Source: UBA7332 sp051657165 (GTDB lineage Bacteria; Bacteroidota; Bacteroidia; Bacteroidales; UBA7332). Taken from it: a stretch of 64,000 nt of DNA. The position numbers were made by a program, and so were the translations under genes. Location: assembly GCA_051657165.1 (NCBI GenBank), contig JBOFKD010000268.1, positions 37,689 to 101,688 on the forward strand, read 5' to 3'. Shown piece after piece: positions 55,225 through 63,866 of the stretch (the stretch's first letter is position 1; each line of letters begins with the position of its first letter). The notes under the pieces were generated by a model. The model saw only the letters and a list, made by a program, of their open reading frames with translations, had not been told where the DNA came from and ran no database searches.

Positions 55225-55971
55225 ATGGATGTTCAGAAAAAAATCTATTTTGCATCCGATACACATTTTGGAGCTAAATATTTTAAAGATCCGATTGAGA
55301 AGGAGAAGTGTTTCGTCCGCTGGCTCGATTCAATAAAGAGTGATTGCGGGAAATTGTATCTTCTGGGTGATATGATCGATTTCTGGTATGAATTTAAAAC
55401 AGTCGTACCAAAAGGTTACAGCCGCTTTTTAGGCAAGATAGCCGAGTTTTCCGACAGCGGAATAGAGGTGCACTGGTTTACCGGGAACCATGACATCTGG
55501 ATTTTTGATTATATTTCGAAAGAAACGGGAGCGATCATTCATCGTCAGCCTCTGGTTGTAGAAGAAAACGGAAAGCGTTTTTTTCTGGCTCACGGAGACG
55601 GACTGGGCGATGATTCCAGAGCATTCCGCTTTATGCGTGCCCTTTTTCACAATAAATTTTTGCAGAAGATGTTTACCTGGGTTCATCCCAGATGGTCGGT
55701 CGCTTTTGGTCTGAACTGGTCAAGTCATAGCCGTTGCAGTACCGATAATCTGGAGTATCTTGGCGAAGATAAAGAGCATCTTATCCTGTATGCCAGAGAT
55801 TACCTCAGAGATCATCATGTCGATTTCTTCGTGTTTGGGCACAGGCATATTCTTTTAGATCTGATGCTGACGAAGTCCTCCCGTGTACTTATACTCGGAG
55901 ACTGGATTCAGTATAATTCATTTGCGGTATTTGATGGTTCAGAGATGTGGCTGGATCAGTTCGAAAAATAG
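55225..55971 (+). CDS. UDP-2,3-diacylglucosamine hydrolase-like metallophosphoesterase
   Basis: 248 residues. All metal-site blocks are present: FASDTHFGAKYF, LLGDMIDFWYEFK, FTGNHDIWIFDY, LAHGDGLGDDSR and FVFGHRHILLD. This is the LpxH-type layout used for lipid A synthesis at the inner membrane, without a signal peptide. It follows the SufT-like gene and ends at a terminator. Confidence 0.9.
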   Translation: MDVQKKIYFASDTHFGAKYFKDPIEKEKCFVRWLDSIKSDCGKLYLLGDMIDFWYEFKTVVPKGYSRFLGKIAEFSDSGIEVHWFTGNHDIWIFDYISKETGAIIHRQPLVVEENGKRFFLAHGDGLGDDSRAFRFMRALFHNKFLQKMFTWVHPRWSVAFGLNWSSHSRCSTDNLEYLGEDKEHLILYARDYLRDHHVDFFVFGHRHILLDLMLTKSSRVLILGDWIQYNSFAVFDGSEMWLDQFEK

Positions 55972-55973
55972 AG

Positions 55974-56014
55974 AAAAAGCTTATTAACTCACCTGTAGTT
56001 AATAAGCTTTTCTT
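55974..56014 (+). terminator. terminator after the lpxH-like gene
   Basis: Arms AAAAAGCTTATTAACT and AGTTAATAAGCTTTT. Confidence 0.85.
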
Positions 56015-56397
56015 GTTTTCGTCTGTTAATAAGATGTTCGCGGTAGTTAATGTAATATTAATGGGGCATAAATTTCCGCTTTGACTTTTTTTATAGATGT
56101 TTCCCTCTTCAACATTATTTTGTAATAAATGAACTTTCTTGTCTGACATTTTGTTTCTTATTAATGTTAAATTAACGCTTCTCAGACCCTTTTTTAAGGT
56201 TGGTTGGTGTTCTGCTCCTGTATTTTCCTTTCTAATTAATATTGATGATAAAATTAACCATATAAATGTTTTCAGATTTAATCAGAATCTACCTTACTAC
56301 CTGTCAAATGGGGCTTTATGGCTGATTTGAGGGGTTGAAGGTCTTTAATAATGTAAAAATACAAGTTGCTTTTTTTGAGAAAACAAGTTGATTAAGA

Positions 56398-56430
56398 TTT
56401 GCATATTATATTGGGGCTTGCTATATTTGC
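56398..56430 (+). promoter_or_regulatory. promoter of the PEP carboxykinase gene
   Basis: TTTG at 56,398-56,401 and TATATTTGC at 56,422-56,430, 20 bases apart; a long leader (about 100 bases) follows. Confidence 0.65.
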
Positions 56431-56531
56431 AACGCTATCGTTTAACACATAAATAATGTTAGACGAATCATGTTTTGAGTTCTTTTTATTTATAAATAAC
56501 AGCGGTTTTAATATCACTAAATTTCAGATTT

Positions 56532-58325
56532 ATGATGACAAACAATCAAAAGTTAATCAACTGGGTTAACGAATGGGCTGAAATCATGCAACCAGATAGC
56601 GTATACTGGTGTGATGGTTCAGAAGAAGAAAGCACTCGTCTTCTTGACGAAATGGTAGCAAAAGGTGTTGCAGTTAAACTTAACGAAGAAAAACGTCCGG
56701 GATCTTACTATTTCCAGTCAGACCCAAGTGATGTTGCTCGTGTTGAGAACAGAACATATATTTGTACAGAAACAGCTGAACAAGCTGGTCCTACAAACAA
56801 CTGGGCAGATCCAAAAGAAATGCGCGAAACAATGTTGGAACTTTACAAAGGATGTATGAAAGGCCGTACTATGTACGTTATTCCTTTCTCAATGGGTCCT
56901 CTTGGTTCAAACATCGCTCACATCGGTGTTGAAATCACAGATTCAGCATACGTTGTTGCTTCTATGCGTATCATGACTCGTATGGGTAAAGCAGTTCTTG
57001 ACGTACTAGGTGAAAACGGAGACTTCGTTCCTTGTGTTCACTCTGTAGGTGCTCCTCTTGAGCCAGGACAAGAAGATGTTAAATGGCCTTGTGCTCCAAT
57101 CGAGAAAAAATATATCACTCACTTCCCGATGACTAAAGAAATCTGGTCATTCGGTTCAGGTTACGGTGGAAATGCATTGCTAGGTAAAAAATGTTTTGCT
57201 CTTCGTATTGCTTCTGCAATGGCTAAAGAGCAAGGATGGTTGGCTGAGCACATGTTGATCCTTGGTATTACTAACCCTAAAGGTGAGAAAAAATATGTTG
57301 CTGCTGCATTCCCAAGTGCATGTGGTAAAACAAACCTGGCAATGTTGATCCCAACTATCCCAGGTTACAAAGTTGAAACTGTAGGTGATGATATCGCATG
57401 GATGAAATTCGGTGCTGATGGTCGTCTTTACGCTATCAACCCAGAGGCTGGTTTCTTCGGTGTAGCTCCATTTACTTCAATGGATACTAACCCGAATGCA
57501 ATGTTGTCTTGCCGTGCTAACACTATCTTCACTAACGTAGGTTTAACTCCTGACGGTGATATCTGGTGGGAAGGTATCGGACATGACTGTCCTGCTGGAA
57601 CAATTGACTGGAAAGGTCGCGTTTACGATCCGGCATCAGGCGAGCCTGTAGCTCACCCAAATGCACGTTTCGCAGCTCCTGCTAATCAGTGTCCATGTAT
57701 CGACGAGCAGTGGGAAAACCCTGCTGGTGTTCCTATCTCAGCTATCTTGTTCGGTGGTCGCCGTCCTTCTACTGTGCCATTAGTACACGAAGCTGCTAAC
57801 TGGAATCATGGTGTATTCATGGGATCTATCGTAGGTTCTGAAGTTACTGCAGCTGCTATCGGTTTGAAAGCAGGTGTACGTCGTGACCCATTCGCAATGT
57901 TACCATTCTGTGGTTACAACATGGGTGACTACTTCGGTCACTGGATTGAAATTGGTAAAAACGCTCCTAACAAGGACGTTCTTCCTAAATTCTTCTTCGT
58001 GAACTGGTTCCGTAAAGAAGACGGTAAATTCTTGTGGCCAGGTTACGGTGAAAACAGCCGTGTACTTGCTTACATTATTGACCGTGTTGAAGGAATTGGT
58101 GAAACTATCGAAACTCCAATCGGAAAAGTTCCTGCTAAAGGAGCTCTTAACATCGAAGGTCTTAACATGACTGATGAGCAATGGGATGCTGCTATCGCAG
58201 TTCGTAAAGATGAGTGGGAACACGAAATCGCATTGATCGATGAGCATTATGCTAACTTTGGAAAACACCTTCCAGCTGAACTAGCTGAAGAGTTGAAAGG
58301 TTTGAAAGCTCGTTTCGAAGCTTAA
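56532..58325 (+). CDS. pckG: phosphoenolpyruvate carboxykinase, GTP type
   Basis: 597 residues. It interconverts oxaloacetate and PEP; in Bacteroidales it often fixes CO2 for succinate and propionate production. Signatures of the GTP enzyme: FPSACGKTNLAMLIPTIPG kinase loop, the hyper-reactive Cys region with DDIAWMKFG, NPEAGFFGVAP, and the N-terminal SYYFQSDPSDVARVENRT part. Strong codon bias (GCT, GGT, AAC, CGT) suggests high expression. Many Bacteroidetes use the ATP type, so the GTP type is worth noting. Followed by a terminator. Confidence 0.96.
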   Translation: MMTNNQKLINWVNEWAEIMQPDSVYWCDGSEEESTRLLDEMVAKGVAVKLNEEKRPGSYYFQSDPSDVARVENRTYICTETAEQAGPTNNWADPKEMRETMLELYKGCMKGRTMYVIPFSMGPLGSNIAHIGVEITDSAYVVASMRIMTRMGKAVLDVLGENGDFVPCVHSVGAPLEPGQEDVKWPCAPIEKKYITHFPMTKEIWSFGSGYGGNALLGKKCFALRIASAMAKEQGWLAEHMLILGITNPKGEKKYVAAAFPSACGKTNLAMLIPTIPGYKVETVGDDIAWMKFGADGRLYAINPEAGFFGVAPFTSMDTNPNAMLSCRANTIFTNVGLTPDGDIWWEGIGHDCPAGTIDWKGRVYDPASGEPVAHPNARFAAPANQCPCIDEQWENPAGVPISAILFGGRRPSTVPLVHEAANWNHGVFMGSIVGSEVTAAAIGLKAGVRRDPFAMLPFCGYNMGDYFGHWIEIGKNAPNKDVLPKFFFVNWFRKEDGKFLWPGYGENSRVLAYIIDRVEGIGETIETPIGKVPAKGALNIEGLNMTDEQWDAAIAVRKDEWEHEIALIDEHYANFGKHLPAELAEELKGLKARFEA

Positions 58326-58345
58326 TAACTTCCAATAATATATTT

Positions 58346-58379
58346 AAAAGGAGTAGCTGTATAGCTGCTCCTTTTTTTT
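58346..58379 (+). terminator. terminator of pckG
   Basis: Arms AAAAGGAGTAGCT and AGCTGCTCCTTTT with eight T. Confidence 0.9.
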
Positions 58380-58419
58380 GTTATATGCGGCAATTGTTTG
58401 CAGCTTCCGGACATCTGCT

Positions 58420-58475
58420 TTGCAAGTAGCAAAATTCGTTTTGCTACTTGCAAAGTTTTGTTTGCTACTTGCAAA
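58420..58475. repeat. TTTGC-AAGTA-GCAAA repeats, both orientations
   Basis: Three units (58,420; 58,439 and 58,461) of the inverted repeat also found at 9,681-9,758; the last two are in reverse orientation (TTTGCTACTTGCAAA). Spacing is about 21 bases. Confidence 0.75.
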
Positions 58476-58517
58476 ACCATTGTCGTATCTTTTTTCATTG
58501 CTTAAGCGGAATAAAAA

Positions 58518-58577
58518 ATTCTCTTAAGTGATTTTCTGAATTCTCTTAAGTGAATTATATATTTCTCTTAAGAGAAT
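58518..58577. repeat. 21-bp-spaced TTCTCTTAAG repeats
   Basis: TTCTCTTAAG at 58,520, 58,541 and 58,563, the third forming the palindrome TTCTCTTAAGAGAA; spacing 21-22 bases. Confidence 0.7.
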
Positions 58578-58648
58578 TTTTTGTGCTCTTTTATGGCTGA
58601 ATAATTGTCTGTTGTTTCGTCCATTTTCATAATATTTGCCGGCACGTT

Positions 58649-58680
58649 CATACGTATGATTTTGAGTGATCAAACGTATG
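58649..58680. repeat. CATACGTATG-type palindromes
   Basis: CATACGTATG (58,649-58,658) and CAAACGTATG (58,671-58,680), 22 bases apart, third motif family in the same intergenic region. Confidence 0.6.
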
Positions 58681-59011
58681 TAAACCGTGCGTAATCCAAA
58701 ATTGTTTTATGCTTCTGGAAAAAGGGATTCTCAATGTTATACGTTTGTTTTCGTGGTTTATAAGGCCTGTTTTATGCAATTCCTGTTTTTTTGTTTATCT
58801 CAGATAGTGTTATATGGATTATTGATTAATGATAATATATAATTCTTTATCTGTACTAACTTCAGCAACTATATTTGGCGTTGTGTGTTTATGTCTATGT
58901 AAATAAGGTTTTTAGTGAGTACCATTTTTTTGATACATACTGTTTGTATCAAAAAATGATTATTGAAAACTACCCTTTGTGCGGAAATAATGCGTCATAG
59001 AATCAAGCGCT

Positions 59012-59019
59012 TATCTTTG
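59012..59019 (+). promoter_or_regulatory. -7 box TATCTTTG
   Basis: TATCTTTG 36 bases before the ATG of the CBM-like gene. Confidence 0.55.
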
Positions 59020-59054
59020 GCGCTTAATCATCAATTAAACGATTCAGTATTTCT

Positions 59055-59624
59055 ATGAAAAAATCTATTTTCGTTGCTGCATTATTTATCGCGGCTTCAT
59101 TCGTTTCTTTTGCTCAGGACAATATTTTAAAGAATGGTGCGTTCGAAGAAGGTGTTCCTGCTGTTGTAACAGGTCAGAAAAAAACTCCTGATACATGGTT
59201 AGGTTTTCATCATGCACAACGCGGTGGTATGTCTATCGACGAAGTTGAAGGAAAAGAAGGAAAAGGAATTAAAGTAACAGTAGATAAAGTTACAAAACCT
59301 GTTTGGGATAACTATATCTATCAAAACATATCATTAACTCCCGGAGAGTATGAAGTTTCTTATTGGGTAAAAGCTACAAAACCGGCTGCTGAAAGAACGT
59401 CTCTTCGTTTTAGCATTAAGCCATCAACTAAATCATATCTTGGAGATAATAATTCACCATTCTCTCCAAAGAAAAAGGTGACAACAGACTGGCAACAAGT
59501 CGTTCAGAAAATTAAAATTGCTGACGATCAGGAAGGTCTGGAAGAAGCTCGCTTTATGATTACTTTCGAAGAGCAGGGAAATGAATTTTTCATTGACCAG
59601 GTTGAATTGAAGAAAATCAAATAA
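59055..59624 (+). CDS. secreted carbohydrate-binding-like protein (CBM4/9-like)
   Basis: 189 residues. Signal peptide ending SFAQ. A single beta-sandwich resembling CBM4/9 modules: DNILKNGAFEEGVPAV, PDTWLGFHHAQRGG, NYIYQNISLTPGEYEVSYWVKATK, and ends FFIDQVELKKI, as CBM modules do. No catalytic domain. It is the first of two related genes before the family 8 lyase and may help bind the same substrate. Confidence 0.7.
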   Translation: MKKSIFVAALFIAASFVSFAQDNILKNGAFEEGVPAVVTGQKKTPDTWLGFHHAQRGGMSIDEVEGKEGKGIKVTVDKVTKPVWDNYIYQNISLTPGEYEVSYWVKATKPAAERTSLRFSIKPSTKSYLGDNNSPFSPKKKVTTDWQQVVQKIKIADDQEGLEEARFMITFEEQGNEFFIDQVELKKIK

Positions 59625-59659
59625 GACTTATCTTAACTATAATAAATTCACATAATCAG

Positions 59660-59684
59660 GAGCTATTATTCCGGTAATAGCTCT
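59660..59684 (+). other. hairpin between the two CBM-like genes
   Basis: GAGCTATTA and TAATAGCTC around TTCCGG. Without a clear T run it may be an attenuator or RNA stabiliser rather than a full terminator. Confidence 0.45.
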
Positions 59685-59707
59685 TACACAAAAAAACTCA
59701 CGTAATT

Positions 59708-60628
59708 ATGAAAAAACTTTTACTTTCTACAGCAATTCTGGTTGCTTCATTAACTGCTTCGGCACAAGAACTAATCCAGCACGGAGATTTCAAAGGTGTT
59801 ACTTCTGTTACTCCGCAAAATGAATTATTGCGTATTGCTGCGGCATCAGATCTGGGTGGTAAAACACAAACAACTAATCCTACTGCCGGTGCAGAGACTG
59901 TAGTAGCCGGAACTTGGTACAAAAAAGCAGGAGCAAAAGCTTCTTTGCATGCTACTATTCTTGATGATGTTCAATTAGGTGGTAAAGCTGTAAGTGCAGC
60001 TAATATGGTTCGTACTGAAACTGATGATCCTGCTAATCAGAATCAAAATCAATTGCTTCAATTTGTATCTTTCGAGGAGAATGTAACTTACGAATTACAG
60101 TTCGATATTAAAGCTGAAGAAGGCTCTAACGCTGAAGCTTTTTATGTGGAAGTAAGAACATTCATTGATAATTCAAAAACTCAGTTAATTGGTGGTTCTT
60201 CAAATGTAAGTTTCTCAGATGCTGCTGTATTTTCAGATCTAGGGAATGGATGGTTTCATTATTCTAAAAAATTCAAAGCAGCGCACGCGAATCTGACTGC
60301 TGATCAATTTGCGAAATCATTTATTACTATTTCTAAAGATTCAAAAAATCTGCCATATTCTTATTTCGTTGCAAACGTTTCATTGAAACCTGATCAAACA
60401 GTTGGTCTTGGTTCTGCAAACGAAAGCAAAGCTAAAGTTTATGCAACAGGTAAAACTGTTCGTGTTGAAAACGCTAACGGTACAGTTTCTGTTTACAACG
60501 TAGCAGGTCAGTTGGTTAAACAATTGGTTTGTCAGGAGAATGTATCATTTGATCTGTCTTCAAAAGGAGTATTCGTAGTTAAAGTACAGGAAGCTAATGC
60601 TGCTAAAACAGTAAAAATTGCTTTGTAA
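59708..60628 (+). CDS. secreted CBM-like protein with C-terminal T9SS-type sorting domain
   Basis: 306 residues. Signal peptide (SLTASAQ). A CBM-like beta-sandwich: ELIQHGDFKGVTSV, NVTYELQFDIKAEE, DLGNGWFHYSKKF. From about 238 a C-terminal domain reads VYATGKTVRVENANGTVSVY, NVAGQLVKQL, SSKGVFVVKVQ and KTVKIAL, the pattern of type A Por-secretion sorting domains. This predicts export through a type IX system to the cell surface or medium. Second of two CBM-like genes before the lyase. Confidence 0.72.
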   Translation: MKKLLLSTAILVASLTASAQELIQHGDFKGVTSVTPQNELLRIAAASDLGGKTQTTNPTAGAETVVAGTWYKKAGAKASLHATILDDVQLGGKAVSAANMVRTETDDPANQNQNQLLQFVSFEENVTYELQFDIKAEEGSNAEAFYVEVRTFIDNSKTQLIGGSSNVSFSDAAVFSDLGNGWFHYSKKFKAAHANLTADQFAKSFITISKDSKNLPYSYFVANVSLKPDQTVGLGSANESKAKVYATGKTVRVENANGTVSVYNVAGQLVKQLVCQENVSFDLSSKGVFVVKVQEANAAKTVKIAL

Positions 60629-60650
60629 TACATCTTACGATATATCATAT

Positions 60651-60687
60651 AAAAAGGAAGGTTGAGTATTTCAGCCTTCCTTTTTGT
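60651..60687 (+). terminator. terminator
   Basis: Arms AAAAAGGAAGGTTGA and TCAGCCTTCCTTTTT, so the lyase has its own transcription unit. Confidence 0.85.
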
Positions 60688-60823
60688 TTGATAGGTAGAT
60701 GAATAGAAGCTTTTTCTTCTTAAGAATATTCAAACTGTATACTTCTGTTACGAATCAGGAGGATATATCTATTAAATTAGAGGTGTAAATATTTGAGAAT
60801 CATTAATATTAAAAGTCATACTT

Positions 60824-63802
60824 ATGAACTATAAAGTTCTGTTATCATCATGTCTTCTCGCTCTGACATCTTCTATGTATGCACAGAAGAGTGTCTTTAA
60901 CTTCGAAAATCAGGTTCCGTCCGAATGGAAAGCCGCTAAGAGCTCTCTTTCTCTGGACAGTGAGCATTTGCGTGAAGGCAAAACATCTTTGAAATGGAAT
61001 GCTGTGAATGGTGCTTCCATTGATGTGGCTTTGGATAAGATGACATACTGGAATTCGGTAGTCTATATTCCCGTTTATTGTTTAAAGCCTTCAGATGCAA
61101 AACTTATTTTCCGTTTTTATGGGGATGCAGACAAAAAGCAATTGGTAAGAAGTTCGGAGATGCTTCTGAACTTTAAGGGCTGGAGAGAATTTCATAAACA
61201 CATTGATCTTGACTTTGGTAAAGGACAGAAGAGATCGGGCTTTGTAGCAATGGAGATTGAGTATGTATCTCCTTCGGGACAGGAAAGCGCAGTTTGGTTT
61301 GATCAGGCTGACCTGGCAGCTCCTTATAAAGATGCTTATCAGCGTCGTGTTCCGGGACCTTTTATGAAGGCGGATTTCGATAAAGGTTATTTCAAAAATG
61401 TAGGGAATCTGGATGCATCTTATATCAATGCTTACTTCAGAACTCCCGAAGCGATTACCGTTACGGATCAGGAACGTAAAGACTACGATAAGATTAAAGA
61501 GACTTTTAAGATTGATCTTAAATTCTTGCGTAACGGAGGTGTTGCTACTTCTAAGGCTGCTCCTTATCTGAATCGTCAGAAAGCTGATGCGGCTATTAAA
61601 TATGTTGAATCTTTGAATATTCGTCAGAATCCCGACGGGACAGTTGTTGGTAAACCCCTTCCATTGAAGACTTACGCAACGCCTGCAGAACTCGTTAAAC
61701 TGTCGTACAATATTGTAGCTTTAACTTATGCAGCTGATGTGATGAAAGATAAGAAGGCTGAAGAGCTTCTGATTCTTTATACACGCTATTTGCTGGATCA
61801 GGGTATCGCTGAAGGCGGTCGTGCATTTGTCCCGACTAACAGCTATGAGAATGCGCGTGGATTCCTGCTAGGGTTTATGTATGCTATGCCTTTCTACGAG
61901 AACTATGATGCTGCAAACCCGGGTATGACTCTTTCTCAGGATGTGAAAGATATGCTTCGCTGGACTTACACATTCGGTCAGGTTTACGGCTCTGAAAAGC
62001 ATGATATGACGATTGATTTTATCTATTTGAAATCAAAATATCTGTTTGCTCTTGCCGATTTTCAGCCAACACTGGATGAGAAAGTGAAAGATGTGGTTTC
62101 GATCAAACGTTTCTATGAAAACTTCCTGAATATAGTTCCGGGTGCAGCAAGTGTGATAAAACCTGATTATACCGGTTTCCATCACAATGCACAGCACAAC
62201 TCGTATATGTATGGTATGTCAAACTGGATTGCTGATGTATACAAGCTAAAAGGAACGGCATTTCAGCCATCTCCGGAGGCTTACTCAAATATTGCAAATT
62301 TTGTGAAGACTCTGTATCTTCAGGCTGCTACATCTAAAAATGAAGCATATTACGGAAATGCACTTTCAGGCAGGGGGCCATTTAAACTGGACGTACCGGT
62401 TAATTACAAATCGCTTGAACAGTTGATTGAGATTGGCGGTGCTATCAAAGGTCAGGCTTTCGATCCTGAACTGGCAGCAGTGTACAACTCGTTGACTAAA
62501 ACAGCTAAATATCCGGTAGCCGCAGCTGATCTGAACGGATTCACTCAGCTTAATTATGCATCTATGGGTGTATACAGAACGGATGACTGGGTGGCTAATT
62601 TCAGAGGTCTTACATCTAAATTATGGGGTACAGAAATCTATCCGACAGCTAACCGCTTCGGTCGTTACCAGAGTTATGGTGCAATTGAGATTCTTTACCG
62701 TGATCCGAAGAATATTCTTACGAAATCAGGTTATCCTGTTTCTGAAAAGGCCTGGGACTGGAATGTAGTTCCGGGTGCAACCACTGTTCATACGGCTTAT
62801 GAAAACCTCAATCCGGTGAAGCCACGTGCAGATGAAATTCAGATAAAAGACTTTGCCGGTTCACTGGCTGTGGGTAACAGCGGTATTTTTGCATTGGATT
62901 TCGAAGAAGATTCAAAGAACTACTGGGGTGGTGAGGAAACCCGCTATCCGACAAATGATTTGAAATTTAAGAAATCAGTATTTGTCAATAACGATATGAT
63001 CGTGGCTTTGGGTAGCGATATCAGCGCTACACCTTCATTTGATCAGGATATTGTTGCAACTAATCTGTTTCAGCATATACTGACTAAAGCAAATGAGCCG
63101 ATGTATCTTAATTCAAACAAATCTGTTGCAGATACGCTGACAGCTTCGACTGATTTGTCGAAAAAGTCATACTGGATGGTTGCTCCTTCGGGAACAGGAT
63201 TCTTTATGCCGAAACAAAGTGGTGAGTTGCAGATAGTGAGAGGTACGCAGATTGTTCCTGATCATACGATTCAGGCCAATAAGAAGATAAACAAAACATA
63301 TACACAGGAAGCTGCTAAAGCATGGATTAAGCATTCGGATAAAGCGGATCGTTATGAATTTGTGATCAAGCCTAATACAAATGCTTCTGAAATGACTAAG
63401 TATGCTAAGTCGCTTGAGAAGGGTACAGAATATAAAGTAATCCGTCAGGACGGTGATGCTCATATTGTAAGTTTCCCGAAAGATAAGAAGACCGGATATG
63501 TGTTTTTCAATGCCGTATCGGGTGTTAACTCTCTTTTGAGCGGAGCTACTCAGCCGGTGATTGCAATGATTCAGGAAGTCGGGAATGAAGTGATTGCCGA
63601 TGTTACATCTCCTGATCTGAACTCTCAGAAGAATGATGAATACCGTTGGTTGTCTATGCCGCTGAATGTACAGCTTACTTTCAAAGGCAGCTGGAAACTG
63701 AAGGATGCCGAGGGGTATAAAGTTACTCTTAAGGATGGTAATACAATCGTGGAATGTTCGCTTCAGGACGGTCTGAAGAAGACGTTTACGCTTATAAAAT
63801 AG
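60824..63802 (+). CDS. polysaccharide lyase family 8, chondroitin ABC lyase-like
   Basis: 992 residues. Signal peptide (SSMYAQ). N-terminal Lyase_N beta-sandwich (about 21-170: VFNFENQVPSEWKAA to WFDQADL), alpha-barrel catalytic domain from about 200, then C-terminal beta-sandwiches. PL8 catalytic pattern: HHNAQHNSYMYG with His454 and Tyr461 seven residues apart, as in chondroitinase ABC His501/Tyr508, and Arg517 in ALSGRGPF. It cleaves chondroitin/dermatan sulfate or hyaluronan by beta-elimination. No lipobox. CBM-like genes upstream may belong with it. Ends at a terminator, then the group II intron. Confidence 0.92.
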   Translation: MNYKVLLSSCLLALTSSMYAQKSVFNFENQVPSEWKAAKSSLSLDSEHLREGKTSLKWNAVNGASIDVALDKMTYWNSVVYIPVYCLKPSDAKLIFRFYGDADKKQLVRSSEMLLNFKGWREFHKHIDLDFGKGQKRSGFVAMEIEYVSPSGQESAVWFDQADLAAPYKDAYQRRVPGPFMKADFDKGYFKNVGNLDASYINAYFRTPEAITVTDQERKDYDKIKETFKIDLKFLRNGGVATSKAAPYLNRQKADAAIKYVESLNIRQNPDGTVVGKPLPLKTYATPAELVKLSYNIVALTYAADVMKDKKAEELLILYTRYLLDQGIAEGGRAFVPTNSYENARGFLLGFMYAMPFYENYDAANPGMTLSQDVKDMLRWTYTFGQVYGSEKHDMTIDFIYLKSKYLFALADFQPTLDEKVKDVVSIKRFYENFLNIVPGAASVIKPDYTGFHHNAQHNSYMYGMSNWIADVYKLKGTAFQPSPEAYSNIANFVKTLYLQAATSKNEAYYGNALSGRGPFKLDVPVNYKSLEQLIEIGGAIKGQAFDPELAAVYNSLTKTAKYPVAAADLNGFTQLNYASMGVYRTDDWVANFRGLTSKLWGTEIYPTANRFGRYQSYGAIEILYRDPKNILTKSGYPVSEKAWDWNVVPGATTVHTAYENLNPVKPRADEIQIKDFAGSLAVGNSGIFALDFEEDSKNYWGGEETRYPTNDLKFKKSVFVNNDMIVALGSDISATPSFDQDIVATNLFQHILTKANEPMYLNSNKSVADTLTASTDLSKKSYWMVAPSGTGFFMPKQSGELQIVRGTQIVPDHTIQANKKINKTYTQEAAKAWIKHSDKADRYEFVIKPNTNASEMTKYAKSLEKGTEYKVIRQDGDAHIVSFPKDKKTGYVFFNAVSGVNSLLSGATQPVIAMIQEVGNEVIADVTSPDLNSQKNDEYRWLSMPLNVQLTFKGSWKLKDAEGYKVTLKDGNTIVECSLQDGLKKTFTLIK

Positions 63803-63824
63803 AAACAGGGTTTTCCTTGTATAC

Positions 63825-63860
63825 AAAGGGGACGGGTAAATTGTTTACCCGTCCCCTTTT
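63825..63860 (+). terminator. terminator of the lyase gene
   Basis: Near-perfect 16-base arms (AAAGGGGACGGGTAAA and its complement) with T4; immediately followed by the intron. Confidence 0.9.
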
Positions 63861-63866
63861 CAGTTA

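Larger units (their letters stand above)
55972..56531. other. intergenic region upstream of pckG
   Basis: 560 bases. Holds the terminator above and the pckG promoter below; short ORFs here have no protein-like features. The long untranslated stretch may carry regulation of the kinase gene. Confidence 0.5.
58326..59054. other. intergenic region with several motif arrays
   Basis: 729 bases with no gene. It holds the pckG terminator, three successive arrays of short inverted motifs with about 21-base spacing, and a TATCTTTG promoter box at 59,012. Confidence 0.6.

Noticed and set aside
55889..56330. Short open frames between the lpxH-like and pckG genes
   Set aside because: They overlap a terminator, are low in protein-like pattern and have no family match.
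63167..63826. 219-residue minus-strand open frame opposite the PL8 gene
   Set aside because: Shadow of the lyase coding frame; its sequence has no domain features and no promoter.
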